From Candidatus Brevibacterium intestinigallinarum (GTDB lineage Bacteria > Actinomycetota > Actinomycetes > Actinomycetales > Brevibacteriaceae), in NCBI GenBank assembly GCA_019117325.1, contig DWZY01000009.1:1-8120 (forward strand): DNA of 8,120 nucleotides, in the 5' to 3' direction. Positions within the stretch are counted from its first letter, which is position 1. Each line of letters opens with the position of its first letter. Below the pieces are notes generated by a model. That model did not search any database. It worked only from the letters and a program-made list of their open reading frames with translations, and had not been told where the DNA came from. The translations under genes were made by a program, and so were the position numbers. Positions 1 to 5,059 of the stretch are shown piece after piece.

Positions 1-1
1 C

Positions 2-400
2 TTCGAGACCTACCGGGTGACGACGCGGGACGGGGCTCAGTTGGAGTTCGGCCGCGGCGAGGGCCTGGTCGATCCCGTTGACATGATGCTGGCGGGCTTG
101 GCCGGGTGCATGGCGGTGAGCATCGACAAGCCGCTCACGCGCGCGGGTGAGCCCGAGTCGTTCGACATCGAGGTGACCGCGGACAAGCTCAAGGACGAGG
201 CGATCGCAACCCGGCTGGAGAACCTGCGCCTCGAGTTCGACGTAGCGATGGGGGAGTGGACGCGGAAGCAGGACCCGCAGGCGTTCCTGGAGAAGCTTCT
301 GCACGTCGCCCACGACACGCACTGCACGGTGTCCCGCACGATCGAAGCCGGCGCCGGGGTCGCAGTGGAGGGCCGGATCGAGGTGGGCGGGCAGGAGTAG
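2..400 (+). CDS. OsmC-family protein, 5' end missing
   Basis: The reading frame is open from base 2, so the gene starts upstream and the GTG at 17 is only an internal valine. The visible 132 residues match the OsmC/Ohr fold: a GLVDPVDMMLAGLAGC segment, with the first cysteine at codon 107-109, a long central helix, then beta strands and a second cysteine in HCTVSRT (codon 323-325). In OsmC and Ohr proteins these two cysteines are the peroxidatic and resolving thiols that reduce organic hydroperoxides in the cytoplasm. Both are present here, so redox activity is plausible. Many OsmC-like proteins have no proven substrate, however, so I do not call it Ohr or OsmC proper. The C-terminus (VEGRIEVGGQE) is complete. 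The next gene is on the same strand after a short gap, so co-transcription is possible. Confidence 0.82.
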   Translation, partial: FETYRVTTRDGAQLEFGRGEGLVDPVDMMLAGLAGCMAVSIDKPLTRAGEPESFDIEVTADKLKDEAIATRLENLRLEFDVAMGEWTRKQDPQAFLEKLLHVAHDTHCTVSRTIEAGAGVAVEGRIEVGGQE

Positions 401-443
401 CCGGCCGGGGCCGACGATTCGTAGGTGAGAACGCAGGACGATG

Positions 444-448
444 AGGAG
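444..448 (+). promoter_or_regulatory. Shine-Dalgarno that decides the CoA-transferase start
   Basis: AGGAG at 444-448 lies seven bases before ATG 456. The upstream in-frame ATG at 441 has only AGGA at 435-438, two bases away, which is too close. ATG 456 is therefore the better start, and ATG 441 overlaps the ribosome-binding site. Confidence 0.6.
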
Positions 449-455
449 CACTGGA

Positions 456-1853
456 ATGGAATTCTCCGATCTCCTGGCCCGCGTGTGGGATGCGACCGGG
501 GGCTTCGACCATCCAGGTGATCAGACCCTCGATGCCGTAACGATCACAGGGCCGCGCGTGGTGCTGCCGTCCGCGTTCGACGTGACGGGTCTGGCAACGA
601 GCGCCGTGGCCGCAGCGACACTGGGGGCGGCACAGCTGCACGCGGCTCGTCGGTCCGCGCCCGTGGCGCCGGTGGAGGTCGATAGCGGACGGGCGTGCGA
701 CGCGTTCGTGGCTGAGCGGCTAGTCACGCCCATCGGCTGGGAGCTTCCGCCGCTGTGGGACCCGATCGCGGGGAACTATCGTGCCGCCGACGCCTGGATA
801 CGACTGCACACCAACTATGCGCATCACCATGCGGCAGTTCGCGACGTCCTGGGCGCCGACGATCGTGATGGCGTGCAGGCCGCTCTCGCCGATCGTGCCG
901 CCGTTGAGGTCGAGAGCGCGATCGTCGCGGCTGGCGGCGCTGCTGCAGTCATGCGCACGCGCGACGAGTGGCTCGACTCTCCCGCCGGCCAGGCGACGCG
1001 CGATGCGCCGTTGTTCACGTTCGACGACCACGACGGCACTGCACCGGCCGGTTGGGTGCGTAGGAGCGGTGACTTGCCGTTCAGCGGAGTCCGCGTCCTC
1101 GATCTCACCCGGGTGATCGCCGGACCTGTCTGCACCAAGTTCCTCGCCGCGTATGGTGCAGACGTGCTGCGTCTGGACCCGCCCGGGTTCGAGGAAGTGG
1201 CGTCGCTGCTGCCCGAGGGCACCGTCGGGAAGCGCACTGCGGCCGTCGACCTCACGGACCGCGAGGGGCGTGCCGCATTCGAAGCGCTGGTGGCGGAGGC
1301 AGACGTGCTGGTCGTGGGATACCGGGCCGATGCCCTGGCCCGCCAGGGTTATGACGATGCGCGGCTCGCCGCGCTCAATCCCGCTCTCATCACCGCTCGC
1401 TTCAACGCGTACGGGTGGGAGGGGCCGTGGCGCAACAGGCGCGGCTTCGACAGCCTCGTCCAGATGAGCTGTGGGATGGCCGCCGACGGTGCGGCAGCGC
1501 ACGGGACCGATGAACCGACTCCGCTGCCCGCGCAAGCGCTCGACCACGCGACGGGCTGGCTGCTGGCGGCAACGGTGGCTCGTGCGCTGACGCGTCAGCT
1601 GTCCGCCTCAGTCTCCACGCACATCAAGGGATCTCTGATCGGCACCGCTGATCTCCTTTACAGCCTGACTCCGCCCGACAACCCGCTGACAGCAGCCGTG
1701 CAGACTGCTGCGGAGCTGGAGGACACTCCCACCGCTTGGGGGCTTGCGCAACGGGTACCGATGCCGGGTCGCATAGGAGCCGTCGGGGCTCGGTGGGCGC
1801 ACGAGGCCGGTCCGCTGGGCCGTCACGCTGCACGCTGGGAGAGTGACCGCTGA
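456..1853 (+). CDS. Family III CoA-transferase (CaiB/BaiF) homologue with permuted domain order
   Basis: This is a 465-residue protein from ATG 456. Residues 210-242 (GVRVLDLTRVIAGPVCTKFL, then GADVLRLDPP) are the classic N-terminal CoA-binding start of CaiB/BaiF enzymes, which move CoA between carboxylic acids or racemise acyl-CoAs. GFDSLVQ at 330-336 holds Asp332, the likely aspartate that forms the mixed anhydride with the substrate. Residues 100-180 (WDPIAGNYRAADAWIRLHTN, then RTRDEWL) resemble the small domain, which normally follows the catalytic half; here it comes first. A D-x-T-G-type helix occurs twice, at 42-45 and 363-367. The protein thus reads as a second half followed by a first half. 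The substrate cannot be told from sequence. Proteins of about 460 residues with this layout occur in actinobacteria as uncharacterised CoA transferases. An SARP-type regulator gene begins 37 bases downstream on the same strand, but no regulatory link is shown. Confidence 0.85.
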   Translation: MEFSDLLARVWDATGGFDHPGDQTLDAVTITGPRVVLPSAFDVTGLATSAVAAATLGAAQLHAARRSAPVAPVEVDSGRACDAFVAERLVTPIGWELPPLWDPIAGNYRAADAWIRLHTNYAHHHAAVRDVLGADDRDGVQAALADRAAVEVESAIVAAGGAAAVMRTRDEWLDSPAGQATRDAPLFTFDDHDGTAPAGWVRRSGDLPFSGVRVLDLTRVIAGPVCTKFLAAYGADVLRLDPPGFEEVASLLPEGTVGKRTAAVDLTDREGRAAFEALVAEADVLVVGYRADALARQGYDDARLAALNPALITARFNAYGWEGPWRNRRGFDSLVQMSCGMAADGAAAHGTDEPTPLPAQALDHATGWLLAATVARALTRQLSASVSTHIKGSLIGTADLLYSLTPPDNPLTAAVQTAAELEDTPTAWGLAQRVPMPGRIGAVGARWAHEAGPLGRHAARWESDR

Positions 1854-1878
1854 TCGGCGGGGTGGGAACGCCACAGCA

Positions 1879-1884
1879 TAGACT
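1879..1884 (+). promoter_or_regulatory. Candidate -10 box for a leaderless SARP transcript
   Basis: TAGACT fits the TAnnnT pattern of actinobacterial sigma-A -10 elements. It ends six bases before ATG 1891, so transcription would start at or very near the A of the start codon. No Shine-Dalgarno sequence lies before this ATG, which agrees with leaderless translation. No clear -35 hexamer is visible at the usual distance. Confidence 0.45.
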
Positions 1885-1890
1885 GATGGC

Positions 1891-2625
1891 ATGCTGATCG
1901 AGGTGTTGGGCCCCGTTCGGCTCAGCACCGACGACGGGGTCCCGGTCAAGGTGGCCGAGCGCAAACTGCGCCTGCTGCTGGTCGCTCTGGTCGCAGCGGA
2001 GGGAGCACCCGTCTCGATCGATGCGCTGATCGACCGCCTCTGGGACCACAACCTGCCGGCGAACCCGCGGAACGTGCTGCGGGCCAAGCTCTCCCACCTC
2101 CGCACGATCCTGGACACAGCGCATCCCGGCGCACGCGACGCGCTGGAACGGACGCCTGCCGGATACCGGCTCGCCGTCGAGGACAGCAGTGTGGACGCAG
2201 CGCGATTCAAAGCCGCTGTGGGGCGTGCACGGCGCTGTGAGTCACCTGCGCAGAAGGCCGAAGCGCTCCAGGAGACACTGGCACTGTGGCGCGGTGAACC
2301 GTATGGGGACATCGGCGATGAGACGTGGTTGGCGCCGGTGGTCGCGGACCTGACGCAGATGCACGGGGATGCCGTGGAACTGCTGGTCGAGACACTGGTC
2401 GAGGTGGGCGAACCCCACCAGGCGATCGACCACGGGACACGTGTCCTGGGAGATTTCCCCACACGCGAGCGGCTGGTCGGTGCGTTGATGCTGGCTCTGG
2501 TTCAGGTGGGTCGACAGCACGAAGCGCTGGAAGCGTTCGAGTCCCTGCGGCATCGGCTGGCCAACGAGCTGGGCGTGGATCCGGGCCCGCAGGTTCGCGA
2601 GCTCCACACCAGGATCCTGCGGTGA
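1891..2625 (+). CDS. SARP/AfsR-type transcriptional activator (winged helix plus BTAD)
   Basis: This is a 244-residue protein. Residues 1-95 form an OmpR-like winged-helix DNA-binding domain: MLIEVLGPVRL at the start, KLRLLLVALVAAEGAPVSIDALIDRLW for the core helices, and LSHLRTILD and TPAGYRL for the recognition helix and wing. Residues 100-244 are the bacterial transcriptional activation domain (BTAD), with VDAARFKAAV, ALWRGEPYGDI, a TPR-like helical stretch, and the characteristic FESLRHRLANELGVDPGPQVRELHTRIL end. Proteins of this size resemble small SARPs, which bind direct heptamer repeats and recruit RNA polymerase, often for specialised metabolism. In AfsR-type proteins the same module is fused to an NB-ARC ATPase and TPRs. 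Here the ATPase is a separate downstream gene with a GTGA overlap. Target genes are unknown. The adjoining CoA-transferase and ABM genes are candidates only by position. Confidence 0.9.
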   Translation: MLIEVLGPVRLSTDDGVPVKVAERKLRLLLVALVAAEGAPVSIDALIDRLWDHNLPANPRNVLRAKLSHLRTILDTAHPGARDALERTPAGYRLAVEDSSVDAARFKAAVGRARRCESPAQKAEALQETLALWRGEPYGDIGDETWLAPVVADLTQMHGDAVELLVETLVEVGEPHQAIDHGTRVLGDFPTRERLVGALMLALVQVGRQHEALEAFESLRHRLANELGVDPGPQVRELHTRILR

Positions 2626-3095
2626 GCACCGCGACGGTGCCCGCAACCGGTTCCGGTGCCCCCGCGCGTACGAACCTGCCTGCTGAAACTGAACCGCTGA
2701 TCGGGCGTCGCGATGACGTGGCACTGCTCGAAGGGTTGCTGGCTGAATCCCGATTGGTGACGGTGACCGGCATCGGGGGCGTGGGCAAGACTCGTCTCGC
2801 CCTGCAGTGCGCACGCGCACGGGTACCGGAGTTCGAGCGCGGAGTCTGGTTCATCGACCTGAGTGCGCTGACTCCCACGCCCGTTGACCAGCAGCCCGCG
2901 TCCGGCGAGCGGGTCGCCTTCGCGACAGCGGCCGCGATGGGCTTGCCGGACCGTGCGGCCCACAGCGATGCACTGGGCCAGGTGGCCGAGGCCGTGGGGA
3001 CGCGGTCGATCTTGCTGGTGCTGGACAACTGCGAGCACGTCGTCGCGGAGGCCGCTGTGTTCGTGGCCGAGCTGCAGCGCCCTCTGCAAGAATGA
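2622..3095 (+). CDS. Truncated STAND/NB-ARC P-loop ATPase, AfsR-like fragment
   Basis: GTG 2622 overlaps the stop codon of the SARP gene (GTGA), so translation is probably coupled. The product is only 157 residues. After a Pro/Ala/Thr-rich linker (1-22), ETEPLIGRRDDVALLEGLL begins the ATPase fold. Walker A is GIGGVGKT (50-57) and Walker B is ILLVLDNCEHV (130-140), both as in AfsR and LuxR-type LAL ATPases. The frame ends at a TGA 17 residues after Walker B, before the expected sensor-1 segment (typically TSREPL), the ARC and winged-helix parts and any TPR sensor. Related full-length proteins have several hundred residues after this point. No other frame downstream continues the homology, so this looks like a 3' deletion rather than a point mutation. 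It is probably a decaying remnant. A small nucleotide-binding partner of the SARP is a less likely alternative. Confidence 0.72.
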   Translation: MSTATVPATGSGAPARTNLPAETEPLIGRRDDVALLEGLLAESRLVTVTGIGGVGKTRLALQCARARVPEFERGVWFIDLSALTPTPVDQQPASGERVAFATAAAMGLPDRAAHSDALGQVAEAVGTRSILLVLDNCEHVVAEAAVFVAELQRPLQE

Positions 3096-3140
3096 CGATG
3101 CTGAGAGCGCCGGACCGGGCAGGCTGGCGCCGACCCGAAC

Positions 3141-3148
3141 AGAAAGGA
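3141..3148 (+). promoter_or_regulatory. Shine-Dalgarno of the ABM-family gene
   Basis: AGAAAGGA ends seven bases before ATG 3156. It is a canonical ribosome-binding site, unlike the starts of the SARP gene and thiE in this window. Confidence 0.6.
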
Positions 3149-3155
3149 CCCCTCC

Positions 3156-3476
3156 ATGATCCTCATCAACGTGAAGTTCCCCGTGAAGCCCGAGTACGCG
3201 GACCGCTGGCCGGAGATCGCCAGCGAGTTCACCGAGGCCACGCTGGCCGAGCCCGGCAACAAGTGGTTCGAGTGGTCCCGCAGCGTGAAGGATCCCAACA
3301 CCTACGTGCTCATCGAGGCCTTCACGGACGAGGGTGCTGAACCGCACGTGAACTCCGCGCACTTCAAGAAGATGCAGGAGGAGTTCCCGCAGTACCTCCA
3401 GGCGACACCGCAGATCGTCTCGCACCAGATCGACAGCGATGGCTGGGGTCCCATGGGTGAGATCACGGTCGACTGA
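3156..3476 (+). CDS. ABM-superfamily protein (putative quinol monooxygenase, YgiN-like)
   Basis: This is a 106-residue, single-domain protein with the dimeric alpha/beta-barrel pattern of the antibiotic biosynthesis monooxygenase (ABM) family. A first strand (ILINVKFPVKPE) is followed by a helix (WPEIASEFTEATLAEPGN), a strand pair (WFEWSRSVKDPNTYVLIEAF) and the family's signature helix with two histidines (H64, H69 in EPHVNSAHFKKMQEEFPQYL). It ends in a QIVSHQI strand. Family members include cofactor-free monooxygenases acting on quinols or polyketides, but many have no known substrate and some may be ligand-binding proteins. The length is normal and the start has a good Shine-Dalgarno. It begins 60 bases after the truncated ATPase gene and ends just before a strong terminator hairpin. 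Any link to the SARP gene is positional only. Confidence 0.8.
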   Translation: MILINVKFPVKPEYADRWPEIASEFTEATLAEPGNKWFEWSRSVKDPNTYVLIEAFTDEGAEPHVNSAHFKKMQEEFPQYLQATPQIVSHQIDSDGWGPMGEITVD

Positions 3477-3526
3477 GACTCTGGTCCTCATAGGTCTGAT
3501 GTGACCTGCTGAGATCGCGCACCGGG

Positions 3527-3556
3527 CGGGGTGCGGAGGGAGACCTCCGCACCCCG
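3527..3556. terminator. Bidirectional terminator hairpin between convergent genes
   Basis: A perfect 13-bp inverted repeat (3527-3539 with 3544-3556, core GGGGTGCGGAGG/CCTCCGCACCCC) encloses a GAGA tetraloop of GNRA type on the plus strand. Three more pairs are possible beyond one mismatch. It lies 50 bases after the ABM stop and ends 11 bases before the glycosylase stop. It can therefore end transcription from both sides. There is no T-tract on either strand, as is common for actinobacterial terminators. Confidence 0.75.
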
Positions 3557-3566
3557 ACCGCGTGTG

Positions 3567-4166
3567 TCAGGCCTTCGCCTTCTTCGCCTTCGCGGCGGCC
3601 TTCATGGCCTTCTTCGTCTCGCGCACTCGCTGCAGCGACTCGTCGTCGACAACGTCTGCGATGGAGCGGAACGCGTCATCCGGGCCATAGTCCCCGGCGG
3701 CTTCCCGCCAGCCGTCTGCGGTGAGGCCGAATTGCTTGCCCAGCAGCGCGAGGAAGATCTTCGCCTTCTGATCACCGAACCCGGGCAGGGCCTTGAGGCG
3801 CCGCAGGATCTGCGGGCCCGTGGGCTGGGAGCCGTCCTTGGTCGGGGTCGTCCAGACGGCCTCGGCGGAGCCGTCGTAGTCGTCGACCAGTGTCTGCGCC
3901 AGCGCCTGCACGCGGGTGGCCATCGACCCGGGGAAGCGGTGGACCGCCGGCTGCTCGCGGAACGCCTCGAGGAACGTGTCCGGATCCATCGCGGCGACCG
4001 CCGCGGGGGAGAAGTCCTCCAGCCGATCGACCAGTTTCTGGGGTCCGGCGAACGCGGACTCCATCGTCACCTGCTGATCCAGGAGCATGCCCACGAGCAG
4101 GGCGAAGCGGTCGTGGGTCAGCAGCTCATCGGCGCGGGGATCTGTGGACAGGAAGACGGTAGCCAT
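3567..4166 (-). CDS. HhH-GPD-type base-excision repair protein (uncharacterised DNA glycosylase family)
   Basis: This is a 199-residue protein read from ATG 4166 down to the stop at 3567. FALLVGMLLDQQVTMESAFAG (21-41) is the conserved opening helix pair of the endonuclease III/AlkA-like fold. LKALPGFGDQKAKIFLALLG (124-143) is the helix-hairpin-helix that grips the DNA backbone. At the position of the endonuclease III lyase lysine (two residues after the second hairpin glycine) there is Gln133. Asp151 sits 18 residues further on, the spacing of the catalytic aspartate. This suggests a monofunctional glycosylase without AP-lyase activity, but no substrate is known. The C-terminus (185-199) is almost only Lys and Ala, probably a DNA-binding tail. 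The frame stays open far upstream through thiE, but homology starts at ATG 4166. It lies 79 bases downstream of thiE on the same strand, so read-through is possible. Confidence 0.85.
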   Translation of the reverse strand: MATVFLSTDPRADELLTHDRFALLVGMLLDQQVTMESAFAGPQKLVDRLEDFSPAAVAAMDPDTFLEAFREQPAVHRFPGSMATRVQALAQTLVDDYDGSAEAVWTTPTKDGSQPTGPQILRRLKALPGFGDQKAKIFLALLGKQFGLTADGWREAAGDYGPDDAFRSIADVVDDESLQRVRETKKAMKAAAKAKKAKA

Positions 4167-4172
4167 GCCTCG

Positions 4173-4178
4173 ATTGTG
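4173..4178 (-). promoter_or_regulatory. Weak candidate -10 box for the glycosylase gene
   Basis: On the minus strand CACAAT is followed by six bases and then the ATG. The spacing is what a leaderless transcript would need, but the hexamer lacks the first T of TAnnnT. A GAGG only one base from the ATG is too close for a normal Shine-Dalgarno. This is a guess based on spacing. Confidence 0.25.
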
Positions 4179-4245
4179 CCGCACTGGGCCGACGGTGTGT
4201 GGAGCCGTCGGGGTGGACTGCCAGCGCCGGGTGCCCGTGACCTGA

Positions 4246-4926
4246 CTAGGGGAGGGCGGCGCGCAGGCGGCGGGCGGCGCCCTCGGGATCATCGGCCTGT
4301 GTGATCGCACGGACGACCACGATCCTCTGGGCACCGGCTTCGAGCACCTGGGGCAGGCGCTGCTCGTCGATCCCGCCGATCGCGAACCACGGGGTGGCCG
4401 ACGGATCCTCAGAGCCGGCGACGTCCGCGACGAAGCCCAGACCAGTGGCTGCGCGCCCCGGTTTCGTGGGCGTCTCCCAGATCGGTCCCGTGCAGAAGTA
4501 GTCGACCTCCGGGTCGAGTTGGGCGGCACGAGCCTGGTCAATCGTGTGGGTCGAGCGGCCGATGACGACATTGTCGCCCAGCAGTCGGCGAGCCTGCGCG
4601 GGTGTGAGGTCCTGCTGACCCACGTGGAACACATCCGCACCGGTGAGGGCCGCGACGTCCGCGCGGTCATTGACCGCGAACAGCTTCTCGTGCTCGCGTG
4701 CGACGCGGGCGACGATCTCCAGGGCCGCGAGCTCATCCGCGGTGCCGATCGACTTGTCGCGCAGCTGGATGATGTCGACGCCGCCCGCGAAGGCGGCGTG
4801 GACGAAGCTCTCGAGGTCACCAGGACCCGTGCGTGCGTCGGTGCACAGGTACAGGCGGGCGTCGGCGATGCGCGCTCCGCGGGCACTCGTGCCTGTACCG
4901 GCAGGGGTGAATGTAGGATGGCTCAC
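4246..4926 (-). CDS. thiE: Thiamine-phosphate synthase
   Basis: ThiE joins hydroxymethylpyrimidine diphosphate to thiazole phosphate to give thiamine monophosphate in the cytosol. From GTG 4926 the protein has 226 residues, normal for the family. All TIM-barrel signatures are present: LYLCTD (25-30), IIQLRDKS (52-59), FAVNDRADVA (83-92, binding the pyrimidine diphosphate and Mg), HVGQQDLTPAQAR (101-113), IGRSTHT (122-128), DYFCTGPIWETPTKPG (142-157, phosphate loop) and WFAIGGI (180-186). A longer version from GTG 4959 would add 11 non-conserved residues and would span the -10-like TACACT, so GTG 4926 is preferred. It is transcribed away from the thiO operon with only about 50 bases before the riboswitch. 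It has no riboswitch on its own strand and no Shine-Dalgarno, so a leaderless mRNA is likely. Confidence 0.95.
   Translation of the reverse strand: MSHPTFTPAGTGTSARGARIADARLYLCTDARTGPGDLESFVHAAFAGGVDIIQLRDKSIGTADELAALEIVARVAREHEKLFAVNDRADVAALTGADVFHVGQQDLTPAQARRLLGDNVVIGRSTHTIDQARAAQLDPEVDYFCTGPIWETPTKPGRAATGLGFVADVAGSEDPSATPWFAIGGIDEQRLPQVLEAGAQRIVVVRAITQADDPEGAARRLRAALP
4914..4919 (+). promoter_or_regulatory. Candidate -10 box for the thiOSGF operon
   Basis: TAGGAT lies in the 5' end of thiE (opposite strand) and fits the actinobacterial -10 pattern. Transcription from about 4926 would give a leader of roughly 130 bases that contains the whole THI element. No good -35 is visible. It would make the two divergent promoters overlap. 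Confidence 0.3.
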
Positions 4927-4934
4927 GATCCACG

Positions 4935-4940
4935 AGTGTA
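4935..4940 (-). promoter_or_regulatory. Candidate -10 box for leaderless thiE
   Basis: On the minus strand TACACT (TAnnnT pattern) ends eight bases before GTG 4926, which places the start of transcription at or just before the start codon. The region has no Shine-Dalgarno. A -35 hexamer is not obvious. Confidence 0.45.
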
Positions 4941-4975
4941 GCCACGCTGATGCGCGCACTGCCTGGGATCGTCGA

Positions 4976-5059
4976 ATTCTGCGGGAGCCCCGAGGGGCTG
5001 AGAGGGCTTGAGAGCCGACCGCCGAACCTGATGCGGGTCATGCCGCCGAAGGGAAGGAT
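4976..5059 (+). ncRNA. TPP riboswitch (THI element)
   Basis: This is the thiamine-pyrophosphate aptamer in the thiO leader. The conserved blocks are in order: GGGAGC at 4983-4988, CTGAGAG at 4998-5004 (pyrimidine-binding junction), AACCTGAT at 5025-5032, GCGGGTCATGCCGC at 5033-5046 and CGAAGGGAA at 5047-5055 (diphosphate arm). Pairings I can draw are P2 GCGG 4981-4984 with CCGC 5019-5022, P3 GCCC 4987-4990 with GGGC 4995-4998, P4 CCT 5027-5029 with AGG 5050-5052, and P5 GCGG 5033-5036 with CCGC 5043-5046. A small extra hairpin (GGCT/AGCC, 5005-5016) is inserted after the junction, a known variable site. P1 would be ATTCT 4976-4980 with AGGAT 5055-5059, which buries the thiO start codon. TPP binding should thus block translation initiation. 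There is no room for an intrinsic terminator. Confidence 0.93.

Noticed and set aside
441..455. ATG 441 as CoA-transferase start
   Set aside because: Its ribosome-binding site is too close, while ATG 456 has AGGAG at ideal spacing. The difference is five residues.
2207..3301. 364-residue minus-strand ORF opposite the SARP/ATPase genes
   Set aside because: The translation is Ser/Arg/Pro-rich without recognisable motifs, and the plus strand carries clear SARP and ATPase motifs. It is a shadow frame.
3531..4304. 257-residue plus-strand ORF opposite the glycosylase gene
   Set aside because: It starts in the terminator hairpin and reads as the antisense of the glycosylase, with Arg/Gly-rich composition and no motifs.
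3567..4886. A single 439-residue minus-strand ORF covering the glycosylase and the thiE region
   Set aside because: Only the part from ATG 4166 has family homology. The upstream portion is thiE read in the wrong frame, and the open frame is a high-GC artefact.
4950..5057. Upstream start (ATG 4950) for thiO
   Set aside because: It would translate the TPP aptamer. ThiO conservation begins with DVAIVGAGVIG, and ATG 5058 directly after the aptamer core fits family length.
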